Part shown: positions 1 to 5,384 of the stretch, in pieces
Position numbering within the stretch: the stretch's first letter is position 1
Layout of the letters: each line of letters starts with the position of its first letter
From: CBDUBS01 sp965365445
GTDB lineage: Bacteria; Bacteroidota; Rhodothermia; Rhodothermales; DASSAV01
Reading direction: 5' to 3'
Length of the DNA: 6,299 nucleotides
Assembly: GCA_965365445.1 (NCBI GenBank)
Contig: CBDUBS010000213.1
Location: forward strand, 1-6,299
The notes under the pieces: model-generated
Databases searched by the model: none
Told to the model about the DNA's origin: nothing
The model's input: only the letters and a program-made list of their open reading frames with translations
Position numbers and translations under genes: made by a program

Positions 1-1
1 T

Positions 2-151
2 TATGTCGCCAACCAGCATCCCGATTGCCTGCACGACTGCATCTTCCTGATTTGCGACAATTGCGGTCAGGCCACTCATATCGACGACGACCGCCTGTCG
101 GGCGGCATCCGCAACGCGGCCGAAAGCACCGGGTTTTCCGCCAAGCGCCCC
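2..151 (+). CDS. Zur-type Fur-family zinc regulator, C-terminal fragment (no intact 3' end)
   Basis: Reading from base 2, the frame encodes a recognisable Fur/Zur dimerisation domain. It begins YVANQHPDC, continues with FLICDNCGQ, which carries a CxxC structural-zinc pair, then HIDDD, and a helix ending around GFSAKRP. Fur-family proteins of the Zur type are cytoplasmic zinc-sensing repressors of zinc-uptake genes. The N-terminal winged-helix DNA-binding domain lies off the left edge. In Zur proteins the helix is normally followed by a strand of the form (I/V)E(V/L)xGxC and a second cysteine pair. Here the text changes after about base 151 into the antisense of the alkaline phosphatase, and the frame stays open without homology until a stop at 509-511. 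The natural C-terminus is therefore missing. The end given marks where resemblance stops, not a stop codon. The Zur assignment over plain Fur or PerR rests on this fragment alone. Confidence 0.62.
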
Positions 152-1245
152 GCCAGCAGATCGGCCGACATACGGACGCGGGCGAGCGGAACCGGGTCCC
201 AGGACCGGGCGCGCTCCCCGTTTTCGGCCCTTCTGCCGAGAGCCAGCCCGCCCGTTTCGTGGTCCGACGTGGATACGACCAGGGTGCGGCCGTCCCGGCG
301 GGCAAACTCGGGCGCCTTCTGCACGGCTCGCTCGAATTCGAGGGTTTCGTGCAGCACGGCGGCCGGGTCGTTGGCGTGGGCGGCGTGGTCGATCCGGCTG
401 CCCTCCACCATCAGGAAGAAGCCGTCCGGGTCGTCGGAAAGCAAGGCGATGGCTTTTTCCGTCAGCTCCGAAAGGCTCGGCTCGGCGGCAGGGTTCCGGT
501 CGATCTCGTAGGTCAGGTTATCCGGCGTGAACAGTCCGACGACCGGCAGCCGGAGGGGCCGCTCGAAATCGGAGCGGGTGCGGAGCACCTGTGTGCCGGC
601 GGCTGCGGCCTGCTCCAGCAGGTCCCGGCCGTCCTTTCGCGTTCCGCCTTTCTCGGCGGGCAGGAAGAAGCGGTATCCGCCGCCGAAAAGCACGTCGATG
701 CCGCCGGCAAGCTGCTGGACGGCTATTTCGTCCTCCATGTCCCGGTCCTCGACGTGGGCGGCGAACGCCGCCGGTGTGGCGTGCGTCACGCGGCTCGTGG
801 AGACGGTGCCGGTAGCCATACCCCGGGCTTCGGCCGCTTCGAGAATGGTGCGAACGGGCTGCCGGGCGTCGTCCACCGCGATGGCAGCGTTGTACGTTTT
901 CACCCCCGTAGAATAGGCCGTTGCGCCGGCGGCGGAGTCGGTCGTGCGGCTATCGGTAGAACGGGTGCGAGAGGAGCCTACCAGAATGGAATCCAGGGCG
1001 AGATCGGCACGCCCGGTCTGTTCGCGCAGATAGTCCCGAGCCATGGTAAACACCACTGGCCCGGCTCCGTCGGAGATGAACAGGATGAGGTTTTTGGGCC
1101 GGTCTACCAGGCTTGTGGCGTAGCCTTTTTGTCCCGTTTTGGGGGCGGTCGATTGGCCGAAGGCCGGCGCCAACGCCAGGGTAAGCAGCACCGCAGGCAT
1201 AGCGAACCAGCGGTAGAGGAAAGGAGGCGAAAGGGCGATGCGCAT
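76..1245 (-). CDS. Alkaline phosphatase (PhoA family), exported, C-terminus apparently truncated
   Basis: This is a metal-dependent phosphomonoesterase that would release phosphate from organic esters outside the inner membrane. Numbered from the chosen Met, the motifs are ISDGAG near residue 59 (metal-binding Asp), TDSAAGAT with the nucleophile Ser at 104, THATPAA near 155, VEGSRIDHAAH with Glu281, Asp286 and His290, and TSDHETGG with Asp328 and His329. The N-terminus (MRIALSPPFLYRWF followed by a hydrophobic stretch and AFGQ) is a signal peptide. The reading frame opens further upstream to 1326, but that extension lacks signal-peptide character and would cover a terminator-like hairpin, so 1245 is preferred. 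Family members normally continue past residue 360 to an HTxxxVP-type segment carrying the last zinc-ligand His (E. coli His412). Here that segment is absent, and the final 20 or so residues are the antisense of the Zur fragment. The protein is 389 residues, short for the family, and is probably inactive as read. Confidence 0.85.
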   Translation of the reverse strand: MRIALSPPFLYRWFAMPAVLLTLALAPAFGQSTAPKTGQKGYATSLVDRPKNLILFISDGAGPVVFTMARDYLREQTGRADLALDSILVGSSRTRSTDSRTTDSAAGATAYSTGVKTYNAAIAVDDARQPVRTILEAAEARGMATGTVSTSRVTHATPAAFAAHVEDRDMEDEIAVQQLAGGIDVLFGGGYRFFLPAEKGGTRKDGRDLLEQAAAAGTQVLRTRSDFERPLRLPVVGLFTPDNLTYEIDRNPAAEPSLSELTEKAIALLSDDPDGFFLMVEGSRIDHAAHANDPAAVLHETLEFERAVQKAPEFARRDGRTLVVSTSDHETGGLALGRRAENGERARSWDPVPLARVRMSADLLAGRLAENPVLSAALRMPPDRRSSSI

Positions 1246-1304
1246 ATCGATGAAGTGGGTTGAGCAGGTTGCTGAAGCTATCCGTTGCCGAAAGAACGAG
1301 CATG

Positions 1305-1322
1305 AAAACGCGCAAGGGCGCG
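1305..1322 (-). terminator. Weak intrinsic-terminator-like hairpin after the SixA-like gene
   Basis: On the minus strand a perfect 5-bp all-GC stem (CGCGC, loop CCTT, GCGCG) is followed by TTTTC. It lies about 70 nt downstream of the histidine phosphatase stop and upstream of the chosen alkaline phosphatase start. The stem and U-run are both short, so termination would be weak. If real, the two minus-strand genes are separate transcription units. Confidence 0.28.
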
Positions 1323-1393
1323 GCATGTTTTAACCGCTCGATTAACAATGGCTAATACTCGAAGAAATATGCAGGAACCGGGCGAGGCATCCC

Positions 1394-1873
1394 CTACTTT
1401 TTGCCCCCGAGTGCCAGCATCACGTCCGGATCGTAGAGGCCGAGCAGGACGGCCTCACCCTGCCGGAACGAGCGCACGTCCAGAATGGCTATCGTACCCT
1501 TGCGCATCTTGACGGAGGCGCCCGTGAGCGTCTCGACAAGCTCGCTGAGGTCAGGCTCGTGCCCGACGATGGCCAGGCGGTCGCCGTCGTACCGGCGGGC
1601 CAGCTCCTCCAGGTCAGCCAGGGAGCAGCCCGGCGCCAGCAGGTAATCTTCCTCGACCGCCGCCCCGAACGCAGGAGCGAGCAAATCGGCCGTTTGCCGG
1701 GAGCGCAGGAACGGGCTGGTCAGCAGATGGTCGAGTGGCAGATCGGTCCGGGCGAGCAGCGAGGCCTGCCGTTTCAGCTTCTTGATTCCTTTGGACGTGA
1801 GCACCCGGTCGCGGTCGGGCTGGCCGGGGGCGGCATCTTCCGCGATGCCGTGGCGAATGATGTAAAGGCGCAT
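1394..1873 (-). CDS. sixA: SixA-like phosphohistidine phosphatase (histidine phosphatase superfamily)
   Basis: The 159-residue cytoplasmic protein belongs to the branch-1 histidine phosphatase superfamily. The catalytic RHG lies at residues 7-9 (MRLYIIRHGIAE), LTSKG near 26, the phosphate-binding arginine segment SPFLRSRQTA at 53-62, and the second catalytic histidine at 105 in VGHEPDLSELVETLTG. This order, the short length and the RHGxAE start fit SixA, which in E. coli removes phosphate from histidine phosphotransfer (HPt) domains such as that of ArcB. The superfamily includes many small-molecule phosphatases, and no sensor kinase or HPt gene is nearby, so the substrate is inferred. The frame is open upstream to 1996, but homology begins exactly at the ATG at 1873, and a promoter sits just upstream of it. 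No Shine-Dalgarno sequence is evident. The gene is divergent from mdh. Confidence 0.85.
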   Translation of the reverse strand: MRLYIIRHGIAEDAAPGQPDRDRVLTSKGIKKLKRQASLLARTDLPLDHLLTSPFLRSRQTADLLAPAFGAAVEEDYLLAPGCSLADLEELARRYDGDRLAIVGHEPDLSELVETLTGASVKMRKGTIAILDVRSFRQGEAVLLGLYDPDVMLALGGKK

Positions 1874-1902
1874 GGGAGGAAGGGTTTGTGGATGTATCCG
1901 GC

Positions 1903-1933
1903 AATATAGCCAGAACCCGAATTTAACTGTCAA
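1903..1933 (-). promoter_or_regulatory. Predicted promoter of the SixA-like gene
   Basis: On the minus strand TTGACA (1928-1933) is separated by 19 nt from TATATT (1903-1908). The hexamers match the sigma-70 -35 exactly and the -10 at five of six positions. The 19-nt spacer is long for E. coli but usual for the Bacteroidota primary sigma factor, whose -7 box is TAnnTTTG (here TATATTGC). Transcription would start near 1896, leaving a leader of roughly 20 nt before the ATG at 1873. Confidence 0.5.
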
Positions 1934-2036
1934 GAATGGTTGAAAAAGCGCGGGAGCGAGGAGCGTAATCGGCGCCCTGTTCATTATTCGCGGCAAGTTC
2001 CGAGGGGATCGGGGTGCGGCGTAGTATCTTCAGGCG

Positions 2037-2088
2037 GGGAACGAATGTCCGGCCCGGCGCTACATAAAGGCAGGGAACCCGCGTTCCC
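2037..2088. repeat. GGGAAC repeats with a 6-bp hairpin in the mdh leader
   Basis: The hexamer GGGAAC occurs at 2037-2042 and again at 2073-2078. The second copy pairs with GTTCCC at 2083-2088 across a 4-nt loop, giving a perfect 6-bp hairpin about 54 nt before the mdh start codon. It could be an operator half-site arrangement or an RNA hairpin in the leader, or chance. A weak TAnnTT-like -10 element (TATCTT, 2025-2030) lies just upstream. No strong mdh promoter is otherwise visible in the gap 1874-2141. Confidence 0.3.
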
Positions 2089-2130
2089 CCTGGAAAAACC
2101 GTTTGCTCGTTGAACCGCCTTAACCGCATA

Positions 2131-2136
2131 AGAGGA
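2131..2136 (+). promoter_or_regulatory. Shine-Dalgarno sequence of mdh
   Basis: AGAGGA lies 5 nt before the ATG at 2142. It is the clearest ribosome binding site in the window, where most other starts have none, and it fixes the mdh start at the codon where homology begins (MKLTVIGAGNVG). Confidence 0.6.
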
Positions 2137-2141
2137 TTCGT

Positions 2142-3080
2142 ATGAAACTGACCGTCATTGGAGCCGGCAACGTCGGCGCCACGGTGGCCGAGAACGTCGC
2201 CCGTAAGGATATGGTGAAGGAAGTCGTCCTGATCGACATCGTTGAAGGGCTTCCGCAGGGTAAAGCCCTCGACATGCAGCAGGCCGCACCGATAAACCTG
2301 TACGACACCCGCATCAAGGGTACGAATAACTACGAAGATACCGCCGATTCGGATATCTGCGTCATCACGGCGGGGCTGGCTCGCAAGCCCGGCATGAGCC
2401 GCGACGACCTGCTTTCCAAAAACGCACAGATCGTCCGTTCGGTCACCGAACAGTTCGTGGCGCACAGCCCGAACGCTATCCTGATCGTCGTTTCCAACCC
2501 GCTGGACATCATGACGTATGTGGCCTACAAGGCCAGCGGCTTCCCGACGAACCGCGTCATGGGCATGGCCGGCGTGCTCGATACGGCCCGCTACCGCGCT
2601 TTCATCGCGATGGAACTGGGCGTCTCGGTGCGCGACATTCAGGCGTTGCTCATGGGCGGCCACGGCGATACGATGGCGCCGCTGCCCCGCCTCACGATGG
2701 TCGGCGGCATTCCGCTTACCGAGTTGCTGCCGGCGGACAAGATCAACCAGATCGTCGAGCGCACCAAAGGCGGCGGCGGTGAGATCGTCAAGCTTATGGG
2801 CACCTCGGCCTGGTACGCTCCGGGCGCCGCATCCGCCGAAATGGCCGAAGCCATCATTAAGGATTCCGGGCGCGTCCTCCCGTGCGCCGCGTGGGTGGAT
2901 GGCCAGTACGGCATGAAGGACCTGTTCATCGGGGTTCCGGTGCGGCTCGGTCGCAACGGCGTCGAGGAAGTAGTGGAGGTGGAACTGAACGAGGAAGAGA
3001 AGGCCCTCCTCAACAACTCGGCCGATGCCGTGCGCACAGGGATCCAGGATCTCGAGCGCATCGAGGCCCAGGCGAGCTGA
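2142..3080 (+). CDS. mdh: Malate dehydrogenase, LDH-like NAD-dependent type
   Basis: The enzyme interconverts L-malate and oxaloacetate with NAD+ in the cytoplasm, the last step of the TCA cycle. Its 312 residues are a full-length match to the LDH-like (MDH type 3) family. The dinucleotide-binding GAGNVG lies at residues 7-12, with Asp32 at the end of the second strand (LIDIVEG) indicating NAD preference. The mobile substrate loop TAGLARKPGMSRDDLL follows, with Arg81 and Arg87. Asn119 lies in VVSNPLD, Asp147 and Arg150 in MAGVLDTAR, and the catalytic His174 in GGHGDTM. Arg rather than Gln at position 81 distinguishes malate from lactate dehydrogenase. The start is supported by the Shine-Dalgarno sequence at 2131-2136. 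The gene is divergent from the SixA-like gene and ends 20 bp before a strong intrinsic terminator. Nothing is unusual in the coding sequence. Confidence 0.97.
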   Translation: MKLTVIGAGNVGATVAENVARKDMVKEVVLIDIVEGLPQGKALDMQQAAPINLYDTRIKGTNNYEDTADSDICVITAGLARKPGMSRDDLLSKNAQIVRSVTEQFVAHSPNAILIVVSNPLDIMTYVAYKASGFPTNRVMGMAGVLDTARYRAFIAMELGVSVRDIQALLMGGHGDTMAPLPRLTMVGGIPLTELLPADKINQIVERTKGGGGEIVKLMGTSAWYAPGAASAEMAEAIIKDSGRVLPCAAWVDGQYGMKDLFIGVPVRLGRNGVEEVVEVELNEEEKALLNNSADAVRTGIQDLERIEAQAS

Positions 3081-3100
3081 TTCGTTCCATCCGTCGTAGC

Positions 3101-3141
3101 GAAGCCGCCGCATCATCGGTATGCGGCGGCTTCCGTTTTTT
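3101..3141 (+). terminator. Strong intrinsic terminator of mdh
   Basis: A perfect 13-bp inverted repeat (GAAGCCGCCGCAT at 3101-3113 and its complement at 3121-3133, loop CATCGGT) is followed by CG and six T residues at 3136-3141. The high-GC stem and T-run make this a textbook Rho-independent terminator, 20 bp after the mdh stop. It also forms almost the whole leader of the next gene, whose ATG is at 3144. Confidence 0.88.
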
Positions 3142-3143
3142 CC

Positions 3144-3629
3144 ATGCGTGACGACCTGTACCTTCGGCGAAAACTGACGCTCCGAGCCCACGGGCGCCGC
3201 ATCGTGCTCGTCAAGAAGCCGGTCGAAAGCATGGAACACGTCCTGATGAAAGCATTCCTGTGGGCGCTTTATCTGCCCGACTACCCCGCGCTACGGGTCG
3301 AGATCCCCATCGGAGACAAGTACAAGCCGGACGTCGTTATGCTCGACGCCGGAGGGCGGCCGGTTTTCTGGGGCGAGGCCGGTAAAGTGCACCTCGGCAA
3401 ACTGGAATCCACGTTTCGCCGGTTTCGCACGACCCACTTCGCCTTTGCCCGGTGGAACGAACCGCTGGAACCGACCGTCGAGCGCCTTTCCCCCCTACGG
3501 GCCGACGCACGGCATACGGCGCCGGTGGACGTGCTCTCGTTCCCGGCCGACAGCGCCGAGCGCTTCATCGGCGAACGGGGCGACCTGCTCGTCAGGCCAT
3601 TCGAAGTGCTTCGGACTCGCCTCGCCTGA
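3144..3629 (+). CDS. YaeQ-like protein, probable PD-(D/E)XK fold
   Basis: The 161-residue protein has no signal peptide and is probably cytoplasmic. By eye its layout follows the YaeQ family. An N-terminal beta segment (LYLRRKLTLRAHGRRIVLV) is followed by an acidic helix (ESMEHVLMKAFLWAL, residues 28-42), then KPDVVMLDAGG (61-71), a strand FWGEAGKV (75-82), a basic helix and FAFARW (100-104). It ends in VLSFPADSAERFIGERGDLLV, which resembles YaeQ's last third. YaeQ adopts a restriction-endonuclease-like fold. Here Asp63 of the PD pair and Glu78-x-x-Lys81 offer a possible active site. No activity is established for the family, so function is unknown. The ATG lies 2 nt after the mdh terminator's T-run with no ribosome binding site. 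Start at Met30 is possible but would remove the first strands. The family assignment comes from recalled patterns, not a search. Confidence 0.6.
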   Translation: MRDDLYLRRKLTLRAHGRRIVLVKKPVESMEHVLMKAFLWALYLPDYPALRVEIPIGDKYKPDVVMLDAGGRPVFWGEAGKVHLGKLESTFRRFRTTHFAFARWNEPLEPTVERLSPLRADARHTAPVDVLSFPADSAERFIGERGDLLVRPFEVLRTRLA

Positions 3630-3743
3630 CCGGTCGGGGTATGCCGTTCTACCCCTGGTTCAACAATCTTTCGCCGAACAAAAACAACGGGAAAGCATTT
3701 AGCCGAAGCCGACCCGGTTTTCTTACCCATTTTGCTTTTCAAT

Positions 3744-4172
3744 ATGCCTGTTGCCTCCGCCCCGCGCTTCGCTATACTCCTGCTTTTGCTTCCCTTATCC
3801 CTGTTTCTTGCGTCATGCGACTCCACGCAGGACCCCGAGGTGATCGTGGAGGATCTGAAGGCCGGGCAGGGCGATGAGGCGGCCGTCGGAGACTGGATTC
3901 GCGTGCAGTATGCGGGTCGGCTGGAGAATGGTTCGGAATTCGACTCGGGGACGTTCGAGACCTATCTCCGCTCAGGAGCCGTCATCGAGGGCTGGGTGCA
4001 GGGACTGCCGGGGATGAAAGTCGGGGGCAGGCGCCGGCTGATCATTCCTCCTGAACTGGCCTACGGGCGGCAAGGCGTATGCAATAGCGCCGGAGAGTGC
4101 CGCATTCCACCCGGCGCCACGCTGATTTTTGAGGTCGAGCTGCTGGAAGTACGCAAGCCCTCCGGTGTGTGA
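3744..4172 (+). CDS. FKBP-type peptidyl-prolyl cis-trans isomerase, lipoprotein
   Basis: This 142-residue protein would catalyse cis-trans isomerisation of prolyl bonds during folding of envelope proteins. The N-terminus is a lipoprotein signal: MPVASAPRF, a leucine-rich core and the lipobox LASC with Cys25. A single FKBP domain follows. It shows VQYAGRLENGSEFDSG (about 54-69), VIEGWVQGLPGMKVGGRRR (80-98), LIIPPELAYG (99-108) and IPPGATLIFEVELLEV (121-136), which carry the usual binding-pocket residues (Tyr, Asp, Val-Ile, Trp, Tyr). Between YG and IPPG the loop contains Cys113 and Cys119, unusual for this position and possibly a disulfide. The ATG at 3744 is chosen over an in-frame TTG at 3732 because it directly begins the signal peptide. 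There is no clear ribosome binding site. The 114-bp gap before it shows only a small hairpin at 3636-3655. The gene converges on the Smr gene with 39 bp between stops and no good terminator. Confidence 0.9.
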   Translation: MPVASAPRFAILLLLLPLSLFLASCDSTQDPEVIVEDLKAGQGDEAAVGDWIRVQYAGRLENGSEFDSGTFETYLRSGAVIEGWVQGLPGMKVGGRRRLIIPPELAYGRQGVCNSAGECRIPPGATLIFEVELLEVRKPSGV

Positions 4173-4211
4173 GGGGCCGGCAGAGGGCGCGTGGAAACCG
4201 GACAGGCGCGC

Positions 4212-4493
4212 TCATGGGGGCGGCTCGCTTTGCGGATAGAGATCAACCAGTGTAGCGCCCCAGCCTCCGCCGTCTCCGGCGAGGTGATATGAAGCCACTT
4301 CGGGCAGGCGGTCGAGCAGGCTGTGCACCAGCCGCCGGAGGGCGCCGGTGCCTTTGCCGTGGATGATGCGTACCCGCAGAAGCCCCCGGTTTCGGCACGC
4401 CGCCAGGTAGTCCGGTACCAGATCTTTTACTTCGCGGGGCTGGAAGGTGTGCAAATCCAGAATCCCGTCGATGGGATAATCAACCGGTTCCAC
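4212..4493 (-). CDS. Stand-alone Smr-domain protein
   Basis: The 93-residue cytoplasmic protein consists of essentially one Smr (small MutS-related) domain. DLHTF lies at residues 13-17, IHGKGTGALRR at 44-54 and GGWGATLVDL at 76-85, the three signature blocks in order. Smr domains are nucleases or nucleic-acid-binding modules, known both as the C-terminal domain of MutS2 and as short stand-alone proteins. Some act as endonucleases on branched DNA or on mRNA in ribosome rescue. The target of this one cannot be read from sequence. The start is GTG at 4493, 4 nt after the stop of the methyltransferase gene, so translation is probably coupled and the two form an operon. No ATG exists upstream of the DLHT block in this frame. 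The protein is an example of a widely distributed short family often annotated loosely as a mismatch-repair protein. Confidence 0.88.
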   Translation of the reverse strand: MEPVDYPIDGILDLHTFQPREVKDLVPDYLAACRNRGLLRVRIIHGKGTGALRRLVHSLLDRLPEVASYHLAGDGGGWGATLVDLYPQSEPPP

Positions 4494-4497
4494 AGGC

Positions 4498-5265
4498 TCA
4501 ATCCGGTTTGCGGAATACGAGGATGTGCTGCTGGGGCAATACGGAAAGGGTTTTTTCCCACGGCAAGCCTGCGGCGTCCATTTCTTTCCGTGCCTGGGCT
4601 TCGGTCATTCGGTGCACCGGATCGACGGGCAGAGTAGCATCTTCGCCCCGGTATTCAACCAGCACCACCCGCCCGCCCGGCTTGAGCGCCTCCCGGATGT
4701 GCACCATCATTTCTTGCGGGTATTCGAATTCGTGGTAGGCGTCCACGATGAGCACGAGATCTACGGCTTCTTGGGGCAATCCGGGGTCCTGCTCGGTCCC
4801 CAACAGGGGCTGTACGTTTTCGATGCCGGTTTCCTCGATGCGCTGCCGTATCAGGCGGAGCATTTCGGGGTCGATGTCCACGGCGTACACCGTTCCCCGG
4901 GGCACCTCCGGACTCAACCGAAAGGTAAAGTACCCTGTACCTGCCCCGATATCGGCAACTACGTCGGTCGGGGACAGCTCCAGTACGCGAATGAGGCGGC
5001 CCGGCAGTTCCTCCACTTCGCGGCCCGGCCGCTCCATCCAGTCCGCCTCGCTGTGATCCAGCGATACGGCAATCTCGCGGCCCAGGTAATACCTTCCGGT
5101 GCCGACCGAGTCCGGCTGCTCGCGTACTTCGTAAAGGTCCGCTGCGTCTGCGGAAGCGTCATCGTTTTCCGGTCCGGCGCAACCCGCCCACATCAGTACG
5201 GCCAGCAACGTGCGTGCTGCCGCACGATACAAAGAGGCGTGCTGTGTGGCGAGTCGGCTGGTCAT
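4498..5265 (-). CDS. Class I SAM-dependent methyltransferase with lipoprotein signal peptide
   Basis: The 255-residue protein begins with a lipoprotein-type signal: an arginine-containing N-terminus, the hydrophobic core TLLAVLMWAGC and a lipobox at Cys29, followed by an acidic linker. The rest is a Rossmann-fold methyltransferase. YYLGREIAVSLDHSEADWMERPGREVEE (59-86) is a lead-in region. Motif I is VADIGAGTGYF (103-113), the acidic SAM-ribose position is Asp130 in AVDID, and the later motifs are LIVDAYHEF (172-180) and LKPGGRVVLVEYR (194-206). This resembles a group of exported methyltransferases I recall from Bacteroidota and other environmental bacteria. Its substrate is unknown. An export signal on a SAM-using enzyme is odd because SAM is cytoplasmic. 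A -10-like TATTAT at 5275-5280 lies just upstream of the ATG. The gene is probably the first of an operon with the Smr gene. Confidence 0.85.
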   Translation of the reverse strand: MTSRLATQHASLYRAAARTLLAVLMWAGCAGPENDDASADAADLYEVREQPDSVGTGRYYLGREIAVSLDHSEADWMERPGREVEELPGRLIRVLELSPTDVVADIGAGTGYFTFRLSPEVPRGTVYAVDIDPEMLRLIRQRIEETGIENVQPLLGTEQDPGLPQEAVDLVLIVDAYHEFEYPQEMMVHIREALKPGGRVVLVEYRGEDATLPVDPVHRMTEAQARKEMDAAGLPWEKTLSVLPQQHILVFRKPD

Positions 5266-5384
5266 AGGAATACAATAATAGCGAAGCTTCCCCTTTCGGT
5301 GGTTTGTTGACGGACGGGATTGCGCTTCATCAGGCCCCCTGCCGCCGCAAGCGACGTATTTTACCGGCCCGCTTCAAGAGGCCG

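Noticed and set aside
25..1263. Long plus-strand open frame (412 codons) opposite the alkaline phosphatase
   Set aside because: It is the antisense of a gene with clear catalytic motifs, its translation is Gly/Arg-rich with no recognisable domain, and such frames are expected from GC-rich codon bias.
1246..1326. Upstream extension of the alkaline phosphatase to a start at 1326
   Set aside because: The extra 27 residues are Cys/Ser/Arg-rich, precede a good signal peptide, and would cover the terminator-like hairpin at 1305-1322.
1923..3239. Long minus-strand open frame (438 codons) opposite mdh
   Set aside because: It lies antisense to a certain malate dehydrogenase gene, is His/Arg/Asp-rich without any motif, and runs through the mdh terminator.
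3636..3655. Hairpin GGGGTA/TACCCC just after the YaeQ-like gene
   Set aside because: The 6-bp stem has no following T-run on either strand, so it is not supportable as a terminator.
4173..4211. Possible bidirectional terminator between the convergent FKBP and Smr genes
   Set aside because: Only a 5-bp GCGCG/CGCGC pairing across a long loop is present, with no T-run on either side.
4525..5310. Plus-strand open frame (261 codons) opposite the methyltransferase
   Set aside because: It is a shadow of the minus-strand gene with motif I and a signal peptide, and has no domain-like features itself.
5360..5384. Possible terminator after the small lipoprotein gene (CGGCC/GGCCG)
   Set aside because: The stem is only 5 bp with a 10-nt loop, and the minus-strand continuation is TAAAAT rather than a U-run.
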